Positions 41,701-53,975 of a DNA stretch of 64,000 nt are shown here, in pieces. Position numbers and translations under genes: made by a program. Source of the DNA: Siphonodentalium dalli (lineage: Eukaryota; Mollusca; Scaphopoda; Gadilida; Siphonodentaliidae). The notes under the pieces are model-generated. The model was not told the DNA's origin. It saw only the letters and a list, made by a program, of their open reading frames with translations, and ran no database searches. The DNA lies in the NCBI GenBank assembly GCA_032622095.1, contig CP136069.1, forward strand, positions 124,577,450 through 124,641,449, in the 5' to 3' direction. Every line of letters starts with the position of its first letter. Position 1 is the stretch's first letter.

Positions 41701-44700
41701 TTACAAAGACTGTGATATGCTATGAATACTCAGTATCCGTGTGAATCTGAGTGTATGTTTATAAAGACTGTGATATGCTATTAATACTCAGTATCCGCGT
41801 GAATCTGAGTGTATGTTTACAAAGACTGTGATATGCTATGAATACTCAGTATCCGCGTGAATCTGAGTGTATGTTTACAAAGACTGTGATATGCTATGAA
41901 TACTCAGTATCCGTGTGAATCTGAGTGTATGTTTACAAAGACTGTGATATGCTATGAATACTCCCTATCCGCGTGAATCTGAGTGTATGTTTATAAAGAC
42001 TGTGATATGCTATGAATACTCAGTATCCGTGTGAATCTGAGTGTATGTTTACAAAGACTGTGATATGCTATGAATACTCAGTATCCGCGTGAATCTGAGT
42101 GTATGTTTACAAAGACTGTGATATGCTATGAATACTCCCTATCCGCGTGAATCTGAGTGTATGTTTACAAAGACTGTGATATGCTATGAATACTCAGTAT
42201 CCGCGTGAATCTGAGTGTATGTTTACAAAGACTGTGATATGCTATGAATACTCAGTATCCGCGTGAATCTGAGTGTATGTTTACAAAGACTGTGATCAAT
42301 ATGCTATGAATACTCAGTATCCGCGTGAATCTGAGTGTATGTTTACAAAGACTGTGATATGCTATGAATACTCAGTATCCGCGTGAATCTGAGTGTATGT
42401 TTACAAAGACTGTGATATGCTATGAATACTCAGTATCCGCGTGAATCTGAGTGTATGTTTACAAAGACTGTGATATGCTATGAATACTCAGTATCCGCGT
42501 GAATCTGAGTGTATGTTTACAAAGACTGTGATATGCTATGAATACTCAGTACCGCGTGATTCTGAGTGTATGTTTACAAAGACTGTGATATGCTATGAAT
42601 ACTCAGTATCCGCGTGAATCTGAGTGTATGTTTACAAAGACTGTGATATGCTATGAATACTCAGTATCCGCGTGAATCTGAGTGTATGTTTACAAAGACT
42701 GTGATATGCTATGAATACTCAGTATCCGCGTGACTCTGAGTGTATGTTTACAAAGACTGTGATATGCTATTAATACTCAGTATCCGTGTGAATATGAATG
42801 TATGTTTACAAAGACTGTGATATGCTATGAATACTCAGTATCTGTGTGAATCTGAGTGTATGTTTACAAAGACTGTGATATGCTATGAATACTCAGTATC
42901 CGCGTGAATCTGAGTGTATGTTTACAAAGACTGTGATATTCTATGAATACTCAGTATCCGCGTGAATCTGAGTGTATGTTTACAAAGACTGTGATATGCT
43001 ATGAATACTCAGTATCCGCGTGAATCTGAGTGTATGTTTACAAAGACTGTGATATGCTATTAATACTCAGTATCCGTGTGAATATGAATGTATGTTTACA
43101 AAGACTGTGATATGCTATGAATACTCAGTATCCGCGTGAATCTGAGTGTATGTTTACAAAGACTGTGATATGCTATGAATACTCAGTATCCGCGTGAATC
43201 TGAGTGTATGTTTACAAATACTGTGATATGCTATGAATACATAGTATCCGCGTGAATCTGAATGTATGTTTACAAAGACTGTGATATGCTATGAATACTC
43301 AGTATCCGCGTGAATCTGAGTGTATGTTTACAAAGACTGTGATATGCTATGAATACTCAGTATCCGCGTGAATCTGAGTGTATGTTTACAAAGACTGTGA
43401 TATGCTATGAATACTCAGTATCCGCGTGAATCTGAGTGTATGTTTACAAAGACTGTGATATGCTATGAATACTCAGTATCCGCTTGAATCTGAGTGTATG
43501 TTTACAAAGACTGTGATATCCTATGAATACTCAGTATCCGCGTGAATCTGAGTGTATGTTTACAAAGACGGTGATATGCTATGAATACTCAGTATCCGTG
43601 TGAATCTGAGTGTATGTTTACAAAGACTGTGATATGCTATGAATACTCAGTATCCGTGTGAATCTGAGTGTATGTTTACAAAGACTGTGATATGCTATGA
43701 ATAACAACTCAGTATCCGTGTGAATCTGGGTGTATGTTTACAAAGACTGTGATATGCTATGAATACTCAGTATCCGTGTGAATCTGAGTGTATGTTTACA
43801 AAGACGGTGATATGCTATGAATACTCAGTATCCGTGTGAATCTGAGTGTATGTTTACAAAGACTGTGATATGCTATGAATACTCAGTATCCGTGTGAATC
43901 TGAGTGTATGTTTACAAAGACTGTGATATGCTATGAATAACAATTCAGTATCCGCGTGAATCTGAGTGTATGTTTACCAAGACTGTGATATGCTATGGAT
44001 ACTCAGTATCCGTGTGAATCTGAGTGTATGTTTACACAGACTGTGATATGCTATTAATACTCAGTATCCGTGTGAATCTGAGTGTATGTTTACAAAGACT
44101 GTGATATGCTATGAATACTCAGTATCCGTGTGAATCTGAGTGTATGTTTACAAAGACTGTGATATGCTATTAATACTCAGTATCCGTGTGAATCTGAGTG
44201 TATGTTTACAAAGACTGTGATATGCTATGAATACTCAGTATCCGTGTGAATCTGAGTGTATGTTTACAAAGACTGTGATATGCTATGAATACTCAGTATC
44301 CGTGTGAATCTGAGTGTTTGTTTACAAAGACTGTGATATGCTATGAATAACAACTCAGTATCCGTGTGAATCTGAGTGTATGTTTACAAAGACTGTGATA
44401 TGCTATTAATACTCAGTATCCGTGTGAATCTGAGTGTATGTTTACAAAGACTGTGATATGCTATGAATACTCAGTATCCGTGTGAATCTGAGTGTATGTT
44501 TACAAAGACTGTGATATGCTATGAATACTCAGTATCCGTGTGAATCTGAGTGTTTGTTTACAAAGACTGTGATATGCTATGAATAACAACTCAGTATCCG
44601 TGTGAATCTGAGTGTATGTTTACAAAGACTGTGATATGCTATGAATACTCAGTATCCGTGTGAATCTGAGTGTATGTTTACAAAGACTGTGATATGCTAT

Positions 44701-44995
44701 GAATACTCAGTATCCGTGTGAATCTGAGTGTTTGTTTACAAATACTGTGATATGCTATGAATACTCAGTATCCGCGTGAATCTGAGTGTATGTTTACAAA
44801 GACTGTGATATGCTATGAATACTCAGTATCCGCGTGAATCTGAGTGTATGTTTACAACGACTGTGATATGCTATGAATACTCAGTATCCGTGTGAATCTG
44901 AGTGTATGTTTACAAAGACTGTGATATGCTATGAATACTCCAGTATCCGTGTGAATCTGAGTGTATGTTTACAAAGACTGTGATATGCTATGAAT
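38760..44995 (+). repeat. 58 bp satellite array, ~107 monomers
   Basis: The monomer runs ACTCAGTATCCGCGTGAATC, then TGAGTGTATGTTTACAAAG, ACTGTGATATGCTATGAAT. The period is exactly 58 bp for most of 6.2 kb. Sub-variants are grouped: CCGTGTG versus CCGCGTG, ATAAAG versus ACAAAG, GCTATTAA, TACGCAG, an ATTA insertion (39197, 39840), CTCCCTATCC (40860-42140), GAATATGAATG (40290, 42785, 43080) and GAATAACAACTCAG (43700-44590). Each monomer contains ACTCAG...CTGAGT, a 6 bp dyad around a 13 bp loop. No gene is present. The array ends abruptly in ATAACAATTGTTTATC. Such arrays are typical of heterochromatic or subterminal DNA; the location here is unknown. Confidence 0.97.
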
Positions 44996-44999
44996 AACA

Positions 45000-45907
45000 A
45001 TTGTTTATCTCAATTCTAAACATTATACTTGGCTCTTTTCGCTCTATTTCGCCATTTCACTGCGTTTCCAATTCCGCTATTTCGCTGTATTTCCTATTTC
45101 TCTTTTTCGTTGTATTTCATATTGCGATAATTCGCTATATTTCACATATTATGGGATTATATGTTTGATATATAATCCTTGGCACTATAGTATTGGCTGG
45201 TCAAAGAGGATGCGCTCGTACTGTTTAATCAGTAGCGATTTTATCTTTCTTATAACTCTGATTTTCTCAGCGCTGATTGGTTTGTCCACACATTGTCTAC
45301 GTAAACGTCGCGAAGAATTCGTTCTACAAAACATACCCAATTCATCTTATTTTGCAGTTTTATATCCGGTTCATTAATATATCTAAGTAAAATAATTATG
45401 TTCTTGGCTATCTCCGATCATTCATGTGACATTAGCGGGGACCAGTATATGCTAGTGTCCTGTATTTTATTTCAAACGATATAGAATATCTACCAAGTTC
45501 GGCAAAAAACATGTAAATTGGCGAACTAGATATCATTGAAGTAACTATTTTACAAAATTTTAAATGAAGCGTCTCTTGGAATTAAACTTTTTCAAAGCAC
45601 CAAACTTCACTTCCGTATAACATAATATTCATTGCCATAGAATCAATAACTGGAATAAAATATCTACAAATGTTCAGGTAACCTCAACTTTTGAGTTCTA
45701 TTCAGTGACCCTACAATCCTATCGATGTGGTAATTGTGGTATCTTTAAGAAATTGGCAATCTCTCCCATTGCAGAAGAATTTATGTTCTTTAAGTTCCTT
45801 TATGTCTTGCCCTCTCTATAGATGTATGACAATATTTCTTGATTAATTGTTCGTAAATATAATAAGTTTGGTCTTGATATTGTTCACCTCAAGGTCCAAT
45901 GAACATG

Positions 45908-45953
<46 letters not shown>

Positions 45954-46619
45954 TTTCTGTATATAAGTTGTGTATATCTCCATCCACATGTGTTATGAGA
46001 TATATCAGTGGATATTATTACGACCATCCTTTACACGATATGAACCAATTGTAACCTAGAATTGTCACCCACATAACCATGACATCAAATGACTCCATGT
46101 GTGCTGGCGTCCATTCGCGCCTTATCATTGCCGCGGTGTGATGGCTGGGTCGACCCGATAAAGCTATTACCACATAAGGTTTGGCTTCCAAACACTATTA
46201 AATTAAATGTTTGCTTAAGAAATAGAAAGCACACACGAAAGGAATTAATTTCGCGCATTAGCGGATTTCCGATTTTACCAAAAATTCAGCTGACAGAAAG
46301 TCTTAGAACCGTTTAACACGGGATGCATATTGGTTTGACAAACGAATTACGAAACTATTACTAGAGAACCCAAACAGCAACATATCGATCCAGACCTGTA
46401 GCTTACGTCTCACATTATTTGTGCGAAACTCGTCGAATTTTCGTCTTCGTTTCCACGATATTTAACCCGAAGCTTGTGCAATATTCAGGTGTTATGTCGT
46501 GGATTGTGCGCGAACCACCATTTCCCCTGAAAATTATCGCGGAATTATATGGTTGGTTTGTTGTGGGTTATCCGGTTCATCCGCCTAGTTGGGTAAATTG
46601 GAATGACATATACTAAAAG
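45000..46619. other. no gene recognised; TTTCGCTATTTC repeats and (TA)n
   Basis: 45010-45140 is a degenerate run of TTCGCTATTTCGCTGTATTTC-like words. 45910-45949 is a (TA)20 microsatellite. Frames of 60-75 codons have no known motif. Confidence 0.5.
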
Positions 46620-46830
46620 AAAACCATGGTCAGAAATGGTAACGCCCTCAAGATTATATTATTATATAGGCATATAATTATACAATATGAAAAATATTGG
46701 TTTCATGAATGCACCACCTCATAATTCCGTTAAAATAACTAATCCTTCAAATTATTACAACAACTACGGCTTATCACTGAAGGTTTCTCATTCATCACAC
46801 AAGAAAGCCTCTAAATGCAGAAAAAAAAAT
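46620..46830 (+). repeat. partial duplicate of the CR1-like element's 5' portion
   Basis: AAACCATGGTCAGAAATGGT, AACGCCCTCAAGATTATATT, ATGAATGCACCACCTCATAA and ACTACGGCTTATCACTG match 47398-47600 in direct orientation and 5.66-5.83 kb in reverse complement. Only the left ~200 bp of the element is present; it stops at about 46830. Confidence 0.7.
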
Positions 46831-47339
46831 CTACTAATCGGATTAAATACACCCCGATACTTCGCAATAAGACATTTAGTCACCTGTCCAACTGAGACAT
46901 ACTTCATCAGCAATATTAGCTGTTATATTATGCATTGTGTTACAATGAGTCATCCGCGAAGTTATATTAACGAATACATACATCCTGCAAAAAGATCGAA
47001 ACTTGGTCAATGTATTCTGACAACAATCAGAACTCGGTCAGATACCAAGTCTGTCAGGCTGAAAAGTCTCATTCGAGATCATTGAATAATGATCCGAATG
47101 CAAAATGTCGACTTCCCCCAATTACAATATCTGTCCATGTATGTTGTATTATGTGCAGTACGCTTCTAATCGGATGCGGACATTAATGGCTTACCCGTGT
47201 ACATACGCCTAAATCGGTGTGTGCGTTACGCGGAACACGTGTCAAAGAACGCTACTGGAGTCACCACGGGGTTATAAAGTTACTCGACCGTGGTGGCTAC
47301 CTGGACCCCCCCCCCCCGCTTAAGCTTCAGTAAATTGGA
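46831..47339. other. no feature recognised
   Basis: A poly-C run lies at 47309. No frame or repeat can be supported. Confidence 0.35.
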
Positions 47340-48390
47340 GGCGAAGGAGTTATATTATCTAGTGGAAGATGTGCAACGTCAGACATTGTTGAACAAGAAA
47401 ACCATAATCAGAAATGGTAACGCCCTCAAGATCATATTATTCTCCATAAATATAAATTATAATATAAAATATATTGGTTACATGAATGCACTGCCTCAGA
47501 ATACCGTTAAAAACAACTAATCCTTCAAATTATTACAAAAAACTACGGCTTATTACTGCAGGTTTCTCATTCACCACTCCAGAAAGCGTCTAAATGCGGA
47601 TAAAAAATCGGAGGCATTGTGTTCCCGTCAAGAGTGCATGGCCCAGCCATTGTTCATACCTAAACATCGAAAACAATTAACGCGGTCATCATAGTTACAT
47701 ACTGCAACTATAAGACATCCAGCGAATACACACCCCCACGAAAACCCGAAATGTGTTGTCCTGCGAGAAATCCCATCTCTATAGCTCAATTTGACACGGC
47801 CAGATTAGCCTTCCTACAATATCCTAAAACAATAAAGCTTCTCAATCATCGGCATAGTCAACAGAACTTTCACGAACTTGCATGGACATCGACACTTTCT
47901 AATCGCTCTACATAAGCATGGTCGTACCTAATATCGAATACTGTAACTCTGCATGGAGCCCACATCACAAATATCAAAGCATTGTGTTAGAGAAATATAA
48001 AGAAAAGCAACGAAACTAGTTCGTCAAATCAAAACTCTATGCTACCGAGACCGAATGATAAGACTCAATCTGATTTCTTTAAAATATCGAATATTTAGAG
48101 GAGATCTAATCGAGGTATATAAACTGTTGAATGGTCATTACAATACCAATGCCTGTGACCCATTAGAAAGACATTCATCAGGAAGAACAAGAGGGCATAA
48201 TAAAAAGCTACAGATACCCATTGTTAACAAGGCCATAGGAAAATATTTCTTCACGCAGAGGGTGGTAAATAGCTGGAACTCTCTGTCAGACTTCGCTGTT
48301 GAGGCTCCAACACTCGATCAATTCAAAATATACATAGACTCATTCTTCTATTATATAAAATACGAGTTCGACGACAAGTAATATGTTCAA
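47340..48390 (+). pseudogene. CR1-like non-LTR retrotransposon 3' end, plus-strand copy
   Basis: The plus strand reads VPNIEYCNSAWSPHHKYQSI, then KATKLVRQIKTLCYRDRM, LISLKYRIFRGDLIEVYKLL, NGHYNTNACDPLERHSSGRT, RGHNKKLQIPIVNKAIGKYF, FTQRVVNSWNSLSDFAVEAP and TLDQFKIYID. This is the classic C-terminal end of CR1/L2-type reverse transcriptase. The last 108 codons (48055-48381) are unbroken; upstream the frame has stops and one shift near 47990. The palm domain is absent. It matches 4.86-5.93 kb in inverted orientation over about 1 kb, so the two are copies of one truncated element or of one duplicated segment. Confidence 0.85.
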
Positions 48391-49092
48391 GTGACTCACA
48401 AGTAAATATCGAATGACGATACATATATTTGTAAACAAGCATTGCAAATAATGTTATTGGGACGAAAAGTCGCAAGACTTGTTCCGTATTATGATGATGA
48501 TGATGATGATTATGATATGATTGATAGAACCGTTATTTGTTTAAAATACGTATCAATTGACATATACGCACCCGTTCCCTCGTTAAAATCAACATATTTC
48601 GACCATTTTAAGGGACCTCCACGAATTTTGGGGATCTCCGCAAATAGACTTCCGCAAATAAGGACCTACTGCGAATTGTCACAACCGGAAAAAACCCATT
48701 ATCTATAAATAAAACGCCCAGCGAACCACAGCTTTCTCGAATCTCTAGGACAGTATACACCCGAGGGCGTTAATAATCCTTTCTTATCGAAGTTGTTTAC
48801 GGTCGTTCCGCTATTTTGATTTGTCGTAATATTTCGCGTAAAACAGTTTGTTGTATAATTACCGAAATTAAAGTGCAGCTTCTGCAAATGATACCTGATG
48901 TCTGGGTTATGTTACTAATCTTGGACAATATTCACAGAAAAACTTTGGATGTCACCATTTGTATTATATTGTGGAAACAGGACATTACTCTTCGTTCAAC
49001 TACAATTTCCTAAAATAACTCGCATCGTGTGCAACCAGAAATGCAAGATATTCCCATAGCTCCTATAATCTCACCAGGACAGCGAGGCAATA
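48391..49092. other. no gene recognised; GAT microsatellite
   Basis: A short (GAT)n run lies at 48494-48515. CCAGGACAG/CTAGGACAG...ATACACCC-like text occurs twice (48746 and 49075), suggesting a diverged duplication. Confidence 0.4.
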
Positions 49093-49400
49093 TACACCCA
49101 GAGGTCGTAATAATTGTGATTATATAGCGCTCATCTCTAGTACCAGCGGACCCTAAGCGCTTCACATTATTACCACAGCTGTTGTATATTGTGCCTAGTA
49201 CCATTTTACAGGCGCTTCAATATAGAGCGGCTTACGCTTACCAAACAACCAGGTCCCTATTTTTCGTCTAGTATGATGAAGAGAGCACAATAAAAGTGAC
49301 CTTGCCCAAGGGTCACAACTTGGTGCGAGATTTGAACAGCCTATGGCTCTGCAACACACACACACCGCTTAAAACGACCAAGCCACTGTTGCGGAGATGA
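49093..49400 (+). repeat. dispersed repeat with ATAGCGCTCATCTC and a tRNA-like reverse B box
   Basis: ATATAGCGCTCATCTCTAGT, CCCTAAGCGCTTCACATTAT, CCATTTTACAGGCGC and TTGCCCAAGGGTCACAACTT appear in the order of a repeat I recall from many marine invertebrate genomes. GCGAGATTTGAAC is the reverse complement of a B-box-like GTTCAAATCTCGC. Only one copy is in the window, so recognition rests on memory rather than comparison. Confidence 0.4.
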
Positions 49401-49860
49401 TCATCCAGCGGCGGGCACGAACTTATGCCGGTTTGTTAACACCATTACAAGTCGGACACTCTAACTACCGAACTCCACACATATCCGACAGTAAGTACCG
49501 TATATCAGTATGTCGTTATGGTCGACCGTTCAAAGATGGTCTATATCTTCCTAACAAGTTTTATATAGTTTCCGGGGTATAAAATAATACAGATCAATCG
49601 AAGGCACCTATCCGGAAACGCTTCTATCAGTTAACATTTAATTTAGTCCGATTCTTTTCTGGTATAATACATACAATCTTTCGGGATAGTTTTACGGGCT
49701 CCAGATATTTAGCAACTCACTTTGTGGACACCTTTCGCACAATTAACTACTACTGATAAGAATTACGAATAGGGTACAACGTCACCAGAATTTGTGTTAT
49801 TTCTGTCAGTTGTCGTTTTGCCATATCCGTAGTTGTTATTACAGTTTCGAGAAGGCAAGC
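49401..49860. other. no feature recognised
   Basis: Unique-looking sequence leading to the minisatellite; no motif found. Confidence 0.35.
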
Positions 49861-51231
49861 ATGGGTACACGATATCTACATGGGTACACGATATCTACAT
49901 GGGTACACGATATCTACATGGGTACACGATATATACATGGGTACATGATATCTACATGGGCACACGATATCTACATGGGCACACGATATCTACATGGGCA
50001 CACGATATCTACATGGGCACACGATATCGACATGGGTACACCATATCTACATGGGCACACGATATCTACATGGGTACACGATATCTACATGGGTACACGA
50101 TATCTACATGGGCACACGATATCTACATGGGCACACGATATCTACATGGGCACACGATATCTACATGGGTACACGATATCTACATGGGTACACGATATCT
50201 ACATGGGCACACGATATCTACATGGGCACACGATATCTACATGGGTACACGATGTCTACATGAGTACACGATATCTACATGGGCACACGATATCTACATG
50301 GGCACACGATATCTACATGGGCACACGATATCTACATGGGCACACGATATCTACATGGGCACACGATATCTACATGGGAACACGATATCTACATGGGCAC
50401 ACGATATCTACATGGGCACACGATATCTACATGGGCACTCGATATCTACATGGGCACACGATATCTACATGGGCACACGCTATCTACATGGGCACACGAT
50501 ATCTACATGGGTACACGATATCTACATGGGCACACGATATCTACATGGGCACACGATATCTACATGGGCACACGATATATACATGGGCACACGATATATA
50601 CATGGGCACACGATATATACATGGGCACACGATAGCTACATGGGCACACGATATATGCATGGGCACACGATATCTGCATGGGCACACGATATCTACATGG
50701 GTACACGATATCTACATGGGCACACGATATCTACATGGGCACACGATATCTACATGGGCACGCGATATCTACATGGGCAGCCGATATATACATGGGCACA
50801 CGATATCTACATGGGCACACGATATCTACAGGGGCACACGATATCTACATGGGCACACGATATCTACATGGGCATACGATATCTACATGGGCACACGATA
50901 TATACATGGGTACACGATATATACATGGGCATACGATATCTACATGGGCACACTATATCTACATGAGCACACGATTTATACATGGGCACACGATATCTAC
51001 ATGGGCACACGATATCTACATGGGCACACGATATCTACATGGGCACACGATATCTACATGGGTACACGATATCTACACGGGCACACGATATCTACATGGG
51101 CACACGATATCTACATGGGCACACGATATCTAGATGGGTACACGATATATACATGGGCACACGATATATACATGGGCACACGATATCTACATGGGCACAC
51201 GATATCTACATGGGCACACGATATCTACATG
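49861..51231 (+). repeat. 19 bp minisatellite array 1, ~72 copies
   Basis: The unit is ATCTACATGGGCACACGAT with recurring variants GGGTACACG and GATATATAC. Because 19 is not a multiple of three and the unit has no plus-strand stop in any phase, all three forward frames stay open and give the same 19-residue period (HGHTISTWAHDIYMGTRYL). The 480-codon frame across it is therefore an artefact of the repeat. Variants are clustered, which shows unequal-crossover or slippage history. Confidence 0.97.
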
Positions 51232-51345
51232 TAATCATCGAGTCAACCACCGTCTGTGACCTTAGAACATAATTAAGTACAAAATAGTCACGACACACAA
51301 AACCATATCACCTTACTGTGAGTGGCATATAACCGTACTGTTTTA
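51232..51345 (+). repeat. flank duplicated with the second minisatellite array
   Basis: ATCATCGAGTCAACCACCGT through TCACCTTACTGTGAGTGGCA is repeated nearly identically at 53105-53215, always directly after the last 19 bp unit. Confidence 0.9.
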
Positions 51346-52411
51346 TGGTTTATGGCAATTATGCCAAAGGAGATGTCAGGAATGTTAACTTATTGGCAAG
51401 GTCCGCAAGCACCACACCGACACACCGAGCAGGCAGATAAAAACCCGCGTGATGCATCGACTGGTAACCGGAAGGCGTGAACCCACGGCTATCTAAAAGT
51501 CAACAAAAACAGTTAGGATAGTAGAACGGTTGATTATTCATCGGTTATGTGAAGTTTTAATTATGCGATAATAGTATAAGGCATATACATGTATATATTG
51601 AGTATACAGAGAAGTTACACACCCATAGTTACACAAATATAGATAAAGGTCATCGTAGCATGCATTGGATGAGTATAATACCTGTAGTTCCCGATAAATA
51701 TAGTTAAAGGTCATCGTAGTATATTAGATGTATGGATATTGTTTGCAAATTCCCAAATATATGTTTATGACGTATATTACCACATTTCCATCCATAGTTA
51801 TGATGCATAGTAACCCTCCCCATTTATGTATGATATATACGAGGCCCATCTTACAGTTATCATGTATATCACTCCTTTTCCATTTCATAGTTAAGTTCTA
51901 TGCCAACATGTTAATGTGTATGTCAGATATGATAATTTGGGCAAACTATATATAGTTGAAGGTTATCGTCTCTTATTGGACGAGAAGTTACTCATAATAT
52001 CGTTAAGGGTTATCGTTGCCCATAGGATGAAAATTGTTAGTAAATTCATAAATATATGGATAGAGTTAAATTGTTTCCATAGATGCATACATACAGCAAC
52101 AGTTTATCGCTGTCAGATATTATATTTTTTTATTTTATAAACCTTATTATAAATGGCACACCTTTTCTGGTGGTATGTTTATGTATATGTTTATTGTTAT
52201 GCAGTGTTTGACTATCAGTATATCCTGATGGTTTTGGAGGAAAAATAATTAACCCATTTTGGAAAATGTTTACTAAGACCATGTCCAAAAGATAGCATTT
52301 ATAAAGTTGGGATCGAAAAAACTATACCAGCAAAGAGTTCTCAAGAGCGTAACTCTGGTATAACAGACATCAAATACAGCCTGTTGTGTGATAGGTTTCG
52401 GCCCTTAACGC
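51346..52411. other. no gene; degenerate ~75 bp tandem repeats
   Basis: TAAAGGTCATCGTAG occurs at about 51644 and 51709. Weaker echoes (GAAGGTTATCGTCTC, AAGGGTTATCGTTGC) occur at 51959 and 52004, all in AT-rich sequence. Confidence 0.45.
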
Positions 52412-53104
52412 TATCTACATGGGTACACGATATCTACATGGGCACACGATATATACATGGGCACACGATATCTACATGGGCACGCGATATCTACATGGGC
52501 AGACGATATATACATGGGCACACGATATCTACATGGGCACACGATATCTACAGGGGCACACGATATCTACATGGGCGCACGATATCTACATGGGCACACG
52601 ATATCTACATGGGTACACGATATATACATGGGCACACGATATCTACATGGGCACACGATATCTACATGAGCACACGATATCTACATGGGCACACGATATC
52701 TACATGGGCACACGATATATACATGGGCACACGATATCTACATGGGCACACGATATCTACATGGGCACACGATATCTACATGGGCACACGATATCTACAT
52801 GGGCACACGATATCTACATGGGCACACGATAACTACATGGGCACACGATATATACATGGGCACACGATATCTACGTGGGCACACGATATCTACATGGGCA
52901 CACGATTTTACATGGGTACACGATATCTACATGGGCACACGATATCTACATGGGCACACGATATCTACATGGGCACACGATATCTACATGGGTACACGAT
53001 ATATACATGGGCACACGATATCTACATGGGCACACGATATCTACATGGGCACACGATATCTACATGGGCACACGATATCTACATGGGCACACGATATCTA
53101 CATG
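52412..53104 (+). repeat. 19 bp minisatellite array 2, ~36 copies
   Basis: The same unit as array 1. The run of variants CACGCGATATC, GGGCAGACG (GGGCAGCCG in array 1) and CTACAGGGGCACACG, in order and spacing, appears at 52480-52565 here and 50758-50840 in array 1. With the shared right flank this shows that array 2 derives from the right half of array 1 or the reverse. One unit is shortened (CACACGATTTTACATGGG near 52900). Confidence 0.96.
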
Positions 53105-53215
53105 TAATCATCGAGTCAACCACCGTCTGTGACCTTAGAACATAATTAAGTACAAAATAGTCACGACACACAAAACCATATCACCTTACTGTGAGTGGCA
53201 TATAAACGTACTGGT

Positions 53216-53785
53216 AGTCGTCATCATTATTAGTTCATTATGCGAAAAGTGTCAATTTTGAGGTGTTTATATTTCACAATTACCCATATTATAGTGTATT
53301 ATGTTCGTGCAACCATGGGGCTGTGGTAGACTGGGTTCCCACGATCGGGGAGGCTAGTGGACCATAACGATATTGGGCGGGTCACTCGATGACGCCACAT
53401 TCCCCGGGGCATGCAGTCTATATAGGATGGAATGCTGATGGCATTATATACATGTATTTATTATTATCAAATATTTAGCATTTATCACCAATTAATGAGG
53501 AGCAGTGTAATGGCATATGTTATATAAATTTACTTACGGTACAGGAAGTAAAAAAGATGTACGATTTAGCTACAGTATGAATAGATACTCGGAAGTAAAA
53601 ATTTATACGATTTATATACAGAACGAAATATAACACACAAGTTGATTTCCCCAATGTCGTGCACAAATACTATTCCCAAGATTGCCATGAGGGCTTTGGT
53701 TCCCATATAATGTCGTAAGCGGTACAATTAATTAAGATACCAAACGCACTGGTAGATGTTGAGCGAACCGCCAATAAAATGACAG
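53216..53785. other. no feature recognised
   Basis: AT-rich sequence with no supported gene or repeat. Confidence 0.35.
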
Positions 53786-53975
53786 CCCTTTGATACAACT
53801 CAGGCGGACCAATCAGAGACGTCGACACACCTTATGTCCAATCGGCGCCGTCGTTCCAATCGAACGATAAACAAAAAGCAACGCTATAGTGGAACGCCGT
53901 TCCAACAAAGACGCCCTCGGATACTAAAGCCATGGTGATCTCAACCAACGCTACCACATCCCCTCTCCTATAAAA
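53786..53975 (+). promoter_or_regulatory. possible RNA polymerase II promoter: CCAAT boxes and TATA box
   Basis: Three CCAAT words, GGACCAATCAGAG (~53807), GTCCAATCGGCG (~53838) and TTCCAATCGAAC (~53855), stand 110-165 bp before CTCCTATAAAAATAC (~53967). This spacing is usual for CCAAT/TATA promoters such as those of histone genes (family knowledge). Downstream, an ATG at 54010 opens only a 23-codon frame. The edge of the long inverted repeat begins about 110 bp on. Clustering of CCAAT boxes is unlikely to be casual, but no gene is identified, so this stays a candidate. Confidence 0.3.

Noticed and set aside
38765..44995. CRISPR-like array
   Set aside because: The 58 bp units are contiguous with no unique spacers and the context is eukaryotic; this is a satellite.
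49792..51234. A 480-codon open frame
   Set aside because: It is a product of the 19 bp minisatellite; the other two forward frames are open as well with the same peptide, so there is no coding evidence.
52384..53145. A 253-codon open frame
   Set aside because: Same 19 bp repeat artefact as in array 1.
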